A DNA stretch of 64,000 bases. Origin: Cyathus striatus. Taxonomy: Eukaryota > Basidiomycota > Agaricomycetes > Agaricales > Nidulariaceae. Position numbers and translations under genes: made by a program. The notes under the pieces were generated by a model. The model was not told the DNA's origin and did not search any database. It was given only the letters and a program-made list of their open reading frames with translations. Position 1 is the first letter of the stretch. Every line of letters begins with the position of its first letter. Below are positions 47,047 to 59,364 of the stretch, in pieces. The DNA is taken from contig JAOVFP010000005.1 of NCBI GenBank assembly GCA_025738555.1, forward strand, positions 310,001 through 374,000, given 5' to 3'.

Positions 47047-48158
47047 TTAAGCTGATGCTTCATGCGCACTATGATCGCTAGCAGCAAATCTGAGGGTGAT
47101 TTCTGAAATTGTTTCGGAATCACATGTCTTTCCTTGCATGACTCTATATATAATAAGGATTGGTGAAAGGACCTAAAAGCGCGTGAAAATGAGAATTGCC
47201 ATTATCATGTGGTATAATAAATACCATTCTCACCTGCAGTTGTCCTACAACTTGATACATAACAGTACCAGAAGCAGAGCCTGGACCACCATATCCAAGC
47301 GTATTGAACGGTATGGTTGATGCTAGTAGTGCCACTTGACCCGCACCAAGAAGCACTTGGGACTCCACTAGCATAGTGGTCACATTAATATATTCGGTGC
47401 CGTGTTGCGTTCCTAACGCTTTTCGAATTCTATAGCGAAACAATAGCAGTCTTCCGACAATTAAAGATGTTAACAGCACGTTCTGCGACAGAGAGAATAC
47501 TTCCAACACTATTAAATAAAAAATTGGATCCATGGTATCCGAGATGACCTGCAACACGCCGAAAGCTAATCGAGAACGATATTACATTCTGATTAACAAC
47601 ATGGGCTATTTGAGTATAAAAGACCTACCTATGGATCCCATTAGAAGCAACAATGAAAATACAAGTACACTCCGTTTCACAAGCCTAAAGTCATGGTATA
47701 TTGTTAGAAAACACCAGATCTGATAGGTATTATGTTTAGCAAATAAAATTGCTGAAAACGAAGTGCTATACCATGATTATATCGACTGCCCAGGCTGATA
47801 ACATGAACCCAGTGGCGAACATATACTCTGTTGCATCCATTGAGCCAGGCACTCCTGAATCCGGTAGTCCCAAAAAATCATTGCAATTCAGGGATAGGAG
47901 TCCTGCAGCTTCGTTTATGGCTCCAGAGACACAAAATGTACTTGAAACAAATGCCAGCATGACATATACGGAAAGGATCCATTCCTGTCTTCTGAGTGGC
48001 TTCTTCTTCGCGAGGCGACTTGATACCAGGTGTAGGTATCCTAATGTCACTATCACGTTTATGCAGTACACCCCAAAAGCGAATATAGTCCCATACATAG
48101 ATATACGACCGCTTGTTACTATATCACTCATACATTGCTGAATAAGAGTTGCATTCAT
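47047..48158 (-). CDS. Multi-span (7TM-type) basidiomycete membrane protein, 311 aa, intact
   Basis: Four exons in perfect phase: 48158-47772, 47719-47629, 47565-47234 and 47172-47047 (387, 91, 332 and 126 nt; 936 nt with the stop). Introns of 53-63 nt are all GT-AG. Hydropathy by eye gives about seven spans: MYGTIFAFGVYCINVIVTLG first, then segments around AFVSSTFCVSGAI, FATGFMLSAWAVDIIM, VLVFSLLLLMGSIAFG, IFYLIVLEVFSLS, QVLLGAGQVALLAS and near the end. The WCFLTIYHDFR loop corresponds to the [RW]C..IW motif of this family. It is a lineage-specific membrane protein of unknown function. A short frame upstream (48233-48502) is probably 5' leader. Confidence 0.82.
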
Positions 48159-49036
48159 TCTGTAAGACTTAAGTGGAGGGAAAGTGATAAAGAGAAAGCA
48201 ATAAAGAGAAAGCTAATATCAGCACTTGCAAGCTAAATAGTGAAATTCTTATTAGGAGCGATCACAACGGTGCTTACCTTCTGTGAGCCATGAGTATAAC
48301 CAAGCATAGATTGATTACCACTGCACCTTACCAACATCGATCGCCAACTGGACTGGGATAATTCTTGTTTATTCTCCCTGTAGTCTATTTGCTTTCCAGA
48401 AGTGTCAAAATCAGATTGATATGAAATCTTATCGTGATAAAAATGATTATATATACTCGACATGGTATACGAGTGAGCTATTTCGGAGTTTGAAGTGTCC
48501 AACTGGCCGATGCGACATGATGGAAGTCCGTATTATGGAGAATATCAGTACATAAGTAGGCTTGCTTGAGTTTTGAACTTGTTATGAACTAGACGAAGGG
48601 AAGCAATTGGAATGCCGAAAATCACGTGAAACTGGGTCTGCGGCACACAACCAATAGTGGATACAAACATTCAGGCTGCGGCCAAACGCAAGCCAAACAT
48701 CGAGCTCATGATTGTCGTAATTTGTCGACAACAGCGACAACCTTCCTCGTTATTCTACCATTTACGACATAACCTTTTGAGCCAATTTTGTGCTTCTCAG
48801 GAACAGGCTTAGATTTCACCCTTTCATTCAATCTTGGTGAGACCATTGACGAGCATCGGACCTGTCTGCCGTCTCGAAACCCTTGGGGTATGTCCTTCTA
48901 TTCCCATCGTCTTCTTGAAGATAACAAAAGTATACACCGCCTCACAACCTCACAGTCTCAGAACTAGCACACATCCGTATCGATTCCCTCCTCCCCTGCA
49001 TCCAACCGTGTAAGTTTGTACAGAGTTTTACATATA
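48159..49036. other. Intergenic region
   Basis: Minus frame 48233-48502 is polar without a motif. Pyrimidine-rich sequence at 48880-49010. No gene supported. Confidence 0.35.
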
Positions 49037-49327
49037 CTGTACCATTTAAATCAATTCGACACAGGGGTAGGCACCGTGACAGGCAAAATCACTATAGCCT
49101 TTCGACACTATTATAAATCTCACTGTGACACATATTAAATTTCGGCGCTCCTCAATAAAATCTCAACTACTTATAACGATTATAGAATACAAATGAAAGC
49201 ACAAAAGCGCAATGTAATAATAATTAATGCAAATCATGCAAATTACTGCCCAATTTCTGTTTAATATACCTTTTGGCGGCGTTGGCGCCCTGAGCGCTAT
49301 TATCCGTCACGCCAATACCTTTCGGCA

Positions 49328-49612
49328 TGTAAGCATGACCTCGCATCCTTACCTATGATACTCGTCCATCCTCACCACCGATGCGCGACAATGCACATCG
49401 ATCACTTCCGCAATTTATTCCCACTCTTTTTCAGACTATAAAATAGTTCTGTTTTCACCTTCATTGCCCACTCTTACTTATGGGCAACGAAGGTACGTTA
49501 CTAGTATCTTCTTATATTGTAGACTCTTACTTACAGGCAACGAAGATCACACTTTGATCCTGTCAACCACGTTCGAGTCACAGTGAGGCTGACGGAACAC
49601 GCCAGCCTTTCA
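49328..49612 (+). repeat. 5' LTR of gypsy element
   Basis: Begins TGTAAGC, ends TTTCA; includes a TATAAAATAG promoter-like box at about 49437. It contains two diverged GGCAACGAAG units. Confidence 0.9.
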
Positions 49613-49620
49613 CTTTTTTT

Positions 49621-52600
49621 TTGACACCGATCCGTACACCATCCACCCCAACTCCACTTCTCACCAGAAGTGCAGCTAGAAGGAGAGCCGCAATATCGGA
49701 CCTACCTCCTCTAGACATATTGACCATATCCGGACCTGAATCATCGGATCAGGATTCCTCATCATCACCGACACCGACTTCCCCCTTTGGTACGATTCAC
49801 TCAGATCACCACACGGAACCAACACACCAGCTCTTCTCCACCACACTCTCCTCTTCCTTTGCTGTGATGGAGATCGATACGAGGCCTCTGGCAGAGGTGA
49901 AAACTAGCACCACAAAGGTGAAGGAATGCCCCATACTCACCGCAGGACGCATCGACCCTGTAGTGTTCTATAGTTGGTCCATCGCATGTCGACGCTTCGC
50001 TAAACATGCCGAGAAGAAGCCTAGTGAAATTGTCTCCTTCGTAGCAGGTGCCATGCTATAACCTCGCTTAGTGGCTTGGTACAACAGTGACACTACGTGT
50101 ATCGACACACTCACACTGGAGGCTTACTTGCTTGAGCTGTCGAAGCTGGTACTTCTGAAGAACTGGGGCAAGAAGATTCGCAATCAAATCCTGTCCTCTA
50201 CTCAAGGCTTGAAGAGCTTCATGGACTGGAAGATCGAACTCGAAAACCTTAATGCTATCCTTATTTCCACATCACCAGCTCACACTGTCGATCGCCTCTC
50301 TGCTCTCAAGAACCATCTCGAGGCGAACATGGACGCTGATCTCAAGCTCGCCATTGAAGACGAAGAACTCTTATGTACAGGCAGTGACTTCACAGTATGG
50401 GCGCAGGAGGTAGCAGAGTGGGACGAGAAGCTACGTAGTGAGTGTATCCGCATGCAACGTCTCATTGACCAAGCACAGTCTGCACACAGCTCAACACGTC
50501 GTACTGAGAAGAGGGATTTGCTATCAAGGTTATCGGATCCCCCTGCAAGACCCATTCCCACCGCTACCCCAACTCATCGTGTTGACAAGCCATTCCTCCC
50601 CAAACTCACCAAGCTTGACAAGAAACTCCTCAACCAGCACGAGGGCTGTGCACGCTGTCGCAAATTCTATGCTGGCCATCGTTCCGACACCTGTCCTATG
50701 AAGAAGACGAACTCCTGGCCGGATGCAGCCTCATATGTTCCACTTACAGAAGCGATGGCAAGGGCAGCTGTACCCCGTATCGTTGTTGGGGCTACTCAGA
50801 TTTCATCCTCCTTTGAGGATGAGGATACTGACTCGTACGTGTCCCCTGCATCTTCTACCTCTTCTGCTTTCTCTGTCCCACATCTCTATGCCAACTTCTC
50901 TGTCACTGGCCCATCTATTTCCGAGTTTCCTATTTCTGTGTCTTCACTGCTTGACATTGGATGCCCTTCTGTAGTGATTAGCGACTTGCTTGTCAATGAG
51001 TTGGGATTGCGCCGTCGTCCACTCCCTGCTGCTGAGGACAATCTTTCCTCTCTCTCTCAACAACCTCTACAATGCTCGGAGTATGTGAAGATCACCTTGA
51101 CGTCTGGGAATGGGATGTGGAGATCGGGTTCAATCAGGGCTAAGGTCAATAATGGACTTCCTGTACCTTTGATATTAGAAATGCCATTTCTATCCGCTGA
51201 ACATATTGTGATTGATGCTAATGCACGCATGGCTATTGACAAACGAGTTGAGTATGATATTGTTAGTCCCCCTCCCCCTCCTCCTCGCACATGGCAGCCA
51301 GAGAAGGTCACTCCTCCTCCTACTCCGAAGAAGGCACGATCTCCCCCTGTGAATGAGAGACCAGCCACTCTGGCTGGATATCTTCTACCTCAAAGCATTG
51401 CAGCCCTTGTTCGTGATCATTTGGAAACCATTTCCTTCCAACAGATGCTCCTCGAGAAGGACAAGAAGCTCAAATCTGAATTTGCTGACTGTTTTCCAGA
51501 CCAATTGCCAGACAATGCTGGTGAAGACCTGCCTGATGATGTATATCATCGCATACATCTCAAGGATCCCTCACTAACCCCACGTAACTGAGGATATTCA
51601 CCACCTAAGGGTTACTGCAAGTCTTGGAAGAGACTACTTGATGAACATTTACAAGCCGGTCGCATGCGTCCATTATCCTCAGCTTTCTCCTCTCCTGCCT
51701 TCTGTGTCCCCAAAAGAACTGATGGGATACCTGACCTCATGGTGGACCCACGCTGGGTTAATGATTACCGAGATCTCAACGGAAACACAGTTCGCGACAA
51801 TTTTCCACTCCCTTGAGTTGACGACATTCTTGCAGATTGTGCTTGAGGGAAAATCTTTGGCAAATTGGACATGACTAATTCCTTTTTCCAAACATGCGTA
51901 CATCCAGACGATGTACATCTCACAGCAGTCCGTACACCATGGGGGCTATATGAGTGGCTGGTTATGCCACAAGGTGGATGCAATGCACCCTCAACACACC
52001 AGCGTCGCATGACCACTGCTCTCTGGGAGCTCATTGGTGAGATCTGCCATGTGTATCTTGATGACATCATCATCTGGTCTAACTCGATTGAAGAACATGA
52101 GACAAACTGCCGCCAGGTCCTTGAGGCGCTTAGAGCTGCCAAACTGTACTGCAACGTAAAGAAGACTACTCTCTTCTCAGTTGAACTGAACTTTCTCGGC
52201 CACGTCATCTCTAGTTATGGCATTAAGCCAGATCCACACAAGGTTGACTGCATTCTAAACTGGCCCCAACCCATGACTGCTACAAATGTCCGTGGGTTCT
52301 TAGGCCTGACTCGTTACATTGCCGCATTTCTCCCCGCACTCACTGAGTACACCAGTGTACTCACTCCCCTCACCACATCTGCATGCAACCTCTCCTTCCC
52401 TCCCTGGACTTCTGAACACCAGGCTGCATTTGATGCTATCAAACAGATTGTCACAAGCACTGACTGCCTCACGACTATTGACTATGCTGACACCTCCAAA
52501 CACATTTTTGTTACCACTGATGCCAGTAATCGTCGTACTGGTGCAGTTCTTAGCTTCGGTGAGACATGGGAGACATCTTGTCCAGTGGCTTATGACTCCT

Positions 52601-55346
52601 ACCAACTCAACAGTGCTGAGAAGAACTACCCTGTTCATGAGCAGGAACTTCTCGCCATTGTCAAGGCATTGAAGAAATGGTGCTCATCTCTTCTGGGAGT
52701 GCACTTCGACATTTACACAGACCATCACACTCTGGAGTACTTCCAGTCCCAGAGGGAGATGTCTCGTCGACAAATGCGATGGTCCATGCTTCTTGCTGAC
52801 TACGACTACGACATCACTTATATCTGTGGAGAGGACAATGATGTTGTGGATGCACTTTCTCGCATGCCAGATGAGGACCCCACTCCTACCTTGGTGTAGG
52901 GAACCCTGCCGGCCTATGTACAAAAACTACCTAATTTACATAGTCCGCCGGTCCCTGTATTTACTCTGATCAATTAAAAACTTACCTTACTCATTATTCC
53001 CTGATCTCGGAACACTGATAATATTCCACACCCTCAATTATTCCGAAGATCACTGCAAAAATCCGATGAAGTACACAAAATTACTAATCGATCAATTATT
53101 ACTCAGCAAGCGCTAAAGTTAACACGCTGAGCAATACCCAAAAACCGACGCACCAAAGTAAACACTGTACCGAAAGGCACGTGACCTAGCGCTGACCAAT
53201 CACAACGCTCGGCAAAGCGCTCGCATCAATATTACTTTATCCGATGCCGCCGCGCGCCCTTTATACATATTCCTTTCCTCTTTTCTTTATTCCTCTACCT
53301 TTATCTTTATTCCTTCACTACAAATCATTCTTACTTACTGTATTATTAATCATGGTACATATTTCTACCTAGGTAGTTCCAAAAAGTATATAAACCCCTC
53401 TCATGTAGCTACATCCCTCAGTCAATTCCAGTTTGATTTACACTGACCATTCATCTGCTGTTCACACTAAGCTTCTAGCTGTAGAAACTTAGTGTACTCC
53501 TGTTCTTATCCAGTTAATACTCATCACTGCTATTCTCTATTACAAGTTAAAGCTCTTGCACAGGCAAGAACTTTAGCTAACTTCGCATTTTTCACCCAAA
53601 ACACTTCAAAAACAACTTCATTACTCTCTTAAAACCCCATACAAGTCTTAATAATTCTATAAGACTTGTACTTTACTTCAACACCTCACAAGAAACTCGA
53701 CAACTCGTTTAGAACACCAGTGACAGATTGGACACTGTCATGCTCTGTACTTAACAGTACACCTTCAGACAAGTAGTCACCTTACATTGGCTGCATGTGC
53801 TCTTGCATATACATGCTCCCCTTCACCCTCTTCTCAACTTGCCAGTGCAGCGCTGAATATCTCTGTTGACCCCTCCCTCCTTGACGATATTCGTGCAGGA
53901 TATCTCCTTGATGATTTCTGCAAGCAACTACGGGCTGATATTTCAGCGGGAAGCATTGAGGGTGCTCGTGAGGACAAGGATACTCACCTTCTATATGCTG
54001 GCCGCCGCCTTGTCATTCCCCATAACACCCCAGTGTGCAAAGCACTTTATCGCCTTGCTCATAATTCATTGGGTCATTTTGGCTTTGATAAGAGCTATGC
54101 TACGCTATGTGACTCATTCTATTGGCCAAACATGCGTCGGGATTTGGAGGTGGCTTATATTCCTGCTTGCGTTGAATGCCAATGCAACAAGAGTTGTACT
54201 ACCAAACCCACTGGACCCCTTCATCCCCTTCCTATCCCTGATGGACGCTTCGACACCGTGGCTCTCAACTTTATCGGTCCACTCCCCATCAAAGAAGGGA
54301 AGGACACCATACTCACAATGATGGATGCTCTTGGCGCCGACATACGCATTGCTGCTGTACACTCTTCTTTTACTGCAGCACAGATAGCAGTTGTCCTATT
54401 CGACGAGTGGTACTGTGAGAATGGACTAATGCTTAACCTTGTCTCAGACCGTGACAAACTCTTCATTTCTGATCTCTGGAAGGCCCTGCATAAACTCACT
54501 GGGGTAAAACTCAAAATGTCCACAGCTTATCACCCCGAGACCAATGGCAGCAGTGAGCGCACGAACAAGACCGTCAACCAGCTCATCCGCTATCATGTTG
54601 ATGTCGACCAGAAAGGATGGCTGGCTCAGCTCCCTCGTGTTCGTTTCGCAATCATGAATACTGTCAACTCATCTACCGGGTTCTCAGGGTTCCAGCTCAA
54701 GATGGGACGGTCTCTACGCATCATCCCTCCTCTTACATCCCCCCCTCCTGAGGATGCTTCTGCACACGACCTACGGGCTCATGGACTCATCAAACATTTG
54801 CAAACGGACGTACAGGAGGCCCAAGATAACATGCTGGCTGCCGAGGTTCGACAGGCTTACCACACAAACATACATCGCGGTACTGAAATAGCATACCAGG
54901 TCGGTGACCAGGTAATGCTTTCCACTTCAAACCGCTGATGAACCTACAAACGCCAGACAAAATGAGTTGCGAAGTTTATGCCACGACACAAGGGACCATA
55001 CACTGTAATCCACACATTTCCAGAGAAGTCGGAATATACATTACAACTTCCCAATGATCCACAAACCTTCCCCGGATTCCATTCCAGCCTCCTGAAACCC
55101 TTCATCGCAAATGATCCTCTCCTCTTCCCCAACCGTGAAATCACTCCGCCACCCGCTGTCGTCGTCGACGGATATGAAGAACAAGTTGTCGACCGCATTG
55201 TCGACGCCCGTCGCCAAGGTCGCGGAAGTCAATACCTTGTACGCTGGGTCGGTTTTGGTAAGGAACATGACCAATGGATGTCGAAACGTAGTGTCAACGA
55301 CACACTAGCCCTCGACATCTGGGAAGCTGAGAACGGGGTTCTTTGA
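49621..55346 (+). pseudogene. gypsy gag-pol, broken by stops and a solo LTR
   Basis: One continuous frame from near 49621. Gag (to about 50640) ends with a zinc-knuckle-like CARCRKFYAGHRSDTC at about 50647. Protease at about 50940 has LLDIGCPSVVIS: the catalytic triad reads D-I-G (50953-50961) instead of D-[ST]-G. Reverse transcriptase has YLDD at 52054-52065; RNase H begins TTDASN (about 52516). Then the solo LTR. Integrase (53791-54900) has an H..H..C-x2-C zinc site, and D, D, E residues in DALGAD, SDRDK and NGSSER. A chromodomain (about 55174-55340) ends the polyprotein. In-frame stops: TAA 50059, TGA 51589, 51814, 51844, 54936, 54939 and 54963. The frame is identical on both sides of the LTR once it is removed. 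Confidence 0.9.
52895..53786 (+). mobile_element. Solo LTR, copy B, inside gypsy pol
   Basis: 892 bp, TGTAGGGAACCC...ACCTTACA, flanked by TTGG at 52891-52894 and 53787-53790. Same family and orientation as copy A at 35153-36048, identical over most of the first 550 bp, with more differences in the last third. It separates RNase H from integrase. Confidence 0.92.
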
Positions 55347-55378
55347 GAGGGGAGAATAATTTTTTGGGAGGGGAAGAG

Positions 55379-55663
55379 TGTAAGCATGACCTCGCATCCT
55401 TACCTATGATACTCGTCCATCCTCACCACCAATGCGCGACAACGCACATCGATCACTTCCACAATTTATTCCCACTCTTTTTCAGACTATAAAATAGTTT
55501 TGTTTTCACCTTCATTGCCCACTCTTACTTACGGGCAACGAAGGTACATTACTAGTATCTTCTTATATTATAGACTCTTACTTACGGGCAACGAAGATCA
55601 CACTTTGATCCTGTCAACCACGTTCGAGTCACAGTGAGGCTGACGGAACACGCCAGCCTTTCA
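55379..55663 (+). repeat. 3' LTR of gypsy element
   Basis: Near-identical to 49328-49612; differences are mostly transitions. Confidence 0.9.
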
Positions 55664-55762
55664 CGGCACCAGGCCTCTGTTACACATGACATGTGCCAAA
55701 TTTCGACATGACACAAGGCCCCCATGACGCGTGACTGTCAAATTGATTTAAATGGTACAGTA

Positions 55763-56129
55763 ATACATTTACATATTGTACCATCCTATTTATAGAACGA
55801 AGCACACCCTGTTCTTATCACTAGCGGTGAGAAGCAGAAAGCAATTTTCCCGCAATGCGGCACTCAAGAGCACTCAAGTCAAGTTCGGAGTTATAAAATA
55901 GAATACAAGAGGAAAGGAGATGAGCAATCGACCATTTACACATTGGTTCTTCAAACAGCAACAAACCCTTCTCATGTTCCGCCTACAGTTCAGTCAACAC
56001 CCATCGGAATAGTGTAAAATGGTAAGACCCACCAGTTGCGGGATGAACTTGGGAAGGAACGGGGAGAATATTCAATTATAAAATCACATGATTCTAGTAC
56101 CCAACCAACGAGTGCGATTTCTGCGGGAA
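55763..56129. other. Intergenic stretch between elements
   Basis: No gene recognised. Confidence 0.35.
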
Positions 56130-56137
56130 CCGGGAAA

Positions 56138-57955
56138 TGGGCTAGTGGTTTTTGACGGTACTGCACAGTACACTGCATGGTACTATTTATGGTATGCATG
56201 GTACAATGTACGGTACATTTTTGGTTATGCACGGTACATTTCTCATTATGCACGGTACATCATTGGAGAAAATTCAAATGTAAATAGAGCATTATTCAAG
56301 TAGCATTATATATTGAATAAAGAAGAGTACCCTGCAATGTTTTAAAATTACTCTACACTACTCTCCTATCTCCCCTTTGTCCGGCTCCCCGCCTGCCATT
56401 TCCTTCAACGTTTTGCATTGTTCAAAATTTCCCACGCTTCTTCTCACCTTTGTTAATGTTTGCAATTGCTGTCATTGACATTCATCAATGCCATCAAACT
56501 CACTTTCCTCAAAGCCGCCGCACATATTGATGGGTGATGTGTTGATGAGCACCCTTCCTCATCATCATGCTCAACAGTGAGCAAGTAATTTCGCATTATT
56601 TAGCTCAGTATTTAATATTTTCTCTTGAATCTTTTTGTAATATATATAATATATTTTGCTTTATACATTATGGTGTACCTTAGGTATTATAGGAATGGGT
56701 AATCATATGAAAATGCGAAATAATTCAAATTTCTACTGTGGAATAATTAATACTTTTGTACAGTGAATCCTACAACCTACAGTTATAATTTAAGGGAAAG
56801 TCCAAGAATGAGCAATATGTGTGTGGGAAAATGAAAGCGGAGGGTGGGGAACAATGAACTGATGAGATGGTGAAGCATGGGAAGCTATAAGCAGCAGCGG
56901 GCAACACTAAAATGCATGGGAAATGTTGAGGGCGAGTATTTAGCAAAGGAAATACCGTGGGAATTTTTGAGAAGAGGGGCGGGCAGGGGACTGAATATGA
57001 TTAGCGGAAGCGTGGGAAACGATGGGCAGGAAGGTTGTCATGCAGGAAATTAATAAGCGGAGGCGTGGGAAACAATGAGCGGAGAGGTTGACATCAATTA
57101 AGCAACATAATTGTTAAGCGGAGGCGTGGGAAACGATGGGCGGGAAGGTCGGCATTAATGAGCAACATACTTAATTGATAAGCATATTGAGTGGGAGGGC
57201 GGGTAAGAGTGAAGTACATACACAAGAAGTGCAATTAATTTATTGACATAAATACACTAATGCTGCACGGTACATTGATGACACTGCACAGTACATGAAA
57301 ATTGTTGTACGGTACGTTTACAACACCGCACGGTACATGCACGGTACTTTACGGTACCAATTTACGGTATTTTGTTCATGAACGGTACTGTACGGTACAG
57401 ATATTTGTGCACGGTATCTGCACGGTACGTGGTTTTTGATGTGTACGGTACTTGTACGGTACATTGTGGCAGTGCGCGGTACTTTCACGGTATGCACAGT
57501 ACTACATTAAATAAATACATGTCATTACAATATATGAAACTTACAATTTTCTCCAAGTAAATCTTAATTCGAATTTTTGCGTTTTAATTGATGAGAAATG
57601 TTATAATTATTAGTATTATGTCTGGTAAGCTCAATTGTACAGCAGCAATACCTAATTATACTATGAGTACACTACTATACTTAAATTCATTGGGTATATG
57701 AGGGCAAAGATGCAAGAAGAATCTTGATAACCCATACATTATACCCTCATTAACCAGTGTTATAGCATAATAATAAGTATTTAATTAATTTTACATAGCT
57801 TATTTAGGTTACAATTTATACCGTAAATTAGTATCTGTTGTGCGGTATGTACGGTATGCACGGTACATTTACGGTACTAATCAGTACTGCACGGTACATG
57901 CACGGTACATCGAGTACCGTTCAGTACCGTGCGTACCGTCAAAAACTGTCGGCCC
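56138..57955. mobile_element. 1.8 kb non-autonomous DNA element rich in ACGGTAC
   Basis: Ends (T)GGGCTAGTGGTTTTTGACGG and, in complement, GGGCCGACAGTTTTTGACGG. Flanked by CCGGGAAA at 56130-56137 and 57956-57963. Subterminal fields on both sides (56150-56260 and 57260-57500, 57840-57945) contain dozens of ACGGTAC / GCACGGTACAT words. The middle (56830-57190) repeats GCGGAGGCGTGGGAAACGATGGGC-like units about four times. No transposase. The 8-bp TSD is compatible with hAT. Confidence 0.85.
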
Positions 57956-57963
57956 CCGGGAAA

Positions 57964-59356
57964 CTTCCAGCTCATAGTCGACAACGACGACCTTCCACGA
58001 GATACCCGTTGAGGTTTCACGAGAACAGACATCGCCTACACCAAATCAATCAATTCACCCACTCGAAACCCTGCCACCCCATCATACTAAACGACACTAC
58101 CTCACGAGTCCGACCTTAGAACAGGCACACACCCAGCTGATTTAAGAAGCGTACAGCCTAAACTTTGGCGGAATATCGATGGGCTGGGATTGAGAGTGTA
58201 TGCTTGTTGGCGGAGAAGAATGGGTCTCTAGCTACCATAGAACGAGGGGCGACGAAGATAGTATAGGAAACACCTTCGATTGAGTGAAGAAGTCCCAGTA
58301 GGCTTCGTTGATGAGTATGTGGGCATAGGTGCAGGAGGACGTGGAAGAGGGGGGACGAAAAGCAACGCAATCGTCGTCGAAGAAGTGGGTAAATGAACCG
58401 TCGACGACGAGGTGGGCGATAACAGGGCTAGCGGGGAAATGGAGTATGCGCCTAGAGGGGAGATGTCAAGGGGTTGTTTGGCAACAGTGCGCATGGTGCC
58501 TCAGCTTGGCGCAGGTATGGGCGTGTGGTGCTATAGTGAGATGCACGAATACGACAGAGCGCTCTCTACAACGTCGTCATAGTTTTCTGGATTGAGCGCA
58601 TCAAAGTTGGTGGAAAGTAGACTAGGAAGCATGTGGTTGTCGTAACGCTAGGCAAATGAGCCATTGACTCGACTTGAGCAATGCGAGAATCATGCAATTG
58701 CCTCGTCCATGAGCGAGCCTGTCTGCGAGTCTCACGAGCGGATAGTAAAAGACATGCTAGTTGTAGATGTGCTCACCGTTTGGGCACGTTTACGCCTAGG
58801 GGGCCTAAAAAGCTGGCTGGGGAACCTCCTCACCAACCGCCATCTCTAACATCTCACCCAACCACCTTCAGAATCTCCCTCCTTCCCAATCTCCACCAGC
58901 CTATCACCACCATTTCTAATTCCCTCAGTGGATACGCATTGTGGGACTCTCAACGGGCGAAAAGGCGACCTGCGACACTGTAGGTATGTGCATTGGGGGA
59001 TCTTACGTGAAGGCGGAAGTTGTGTAGACGCGCTCGCTTGCCACGGGAGTTGGGCTGCGACTGCGCAGTGCGTAGATGCTTATACAGCTTGCGAACCCGG
59101 TGTGGAAGGGGGGAGGAGATAGCGGAGTCCGTTGGCAGGTGCCTGGGCGTTAGTGTAGAAGTAAACGGAACTCTGGTAAGCGGAATGCGGCCCGTTAGAC
59201 CCTAATACGGGTGTTTGGCAAGTCCTAGCAAGTCAAAGAATTAGTAATCGTGTTTCAACAATCCGGCGTCTTTTCGGATTTAAAGTCCCAAAACAAGCTT
59301 CGCTCATTCAAACTGGTCATGACCGATATTCATGAGTGACTCAAGAATATCGGTCA
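57964..59356. other. Unassigned region
   Basis: Several overlapping frames of about 60-100 codons on both strands (58158-59205) show no family motif. No splice model was convincing. Confidence 0.3.
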
Positions 59357-59364
59357 CACCGCAC

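Larger units (their letters stand above)
49328..55663 (+). mobile_element. Full-length Ty3/gypsy retrotransposon (chromodomain type)
   Basis: Two 285-bp LTRs (49328-49612, 55379-55663), both TGTAAGCATGACC...CCTTTCA, flanked by CGGCA at 49323-49327 and 55664-55668. Internal order gag, protease, reverse transcriptase, RNase H, integrase, chromodomain is typical for chromoviruses. A purine tract GGGAGGGGAAGAG ends at 55378, next to the 3' LTR. The LTRs differ at only about eight positions by eye. It carries seven in-frame stops and a solo LTR insertion, so it is non-autonomous now. Confidence 0.95.
49037..55760. mobile_element. TA-flanked MITE (Tc1/mariner-like) containing a gypsy element
   Basis: Inverted ends CTGTACCATTTAAATCAATT (49037) and its complement (ending 55760), with TA at 49035-49036 and 55761-55762. 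Removing the gypsy element and one 5-bp duplication leaves 383 bp with no coding capacity, the size of a typical Tc1/mariner-derived MITE. The TA target fits that superfamily, though a 2-bp duplication alone is weak evidence. Confidence 0.6.

Noticed and set aside
55990..56253. Minus-strand frame with WVLESCDFIIEY
   Set aside because: Faintly like a retroelement RNase H linker but too short, and it crosses the border of the ACGGTAC-rich element.
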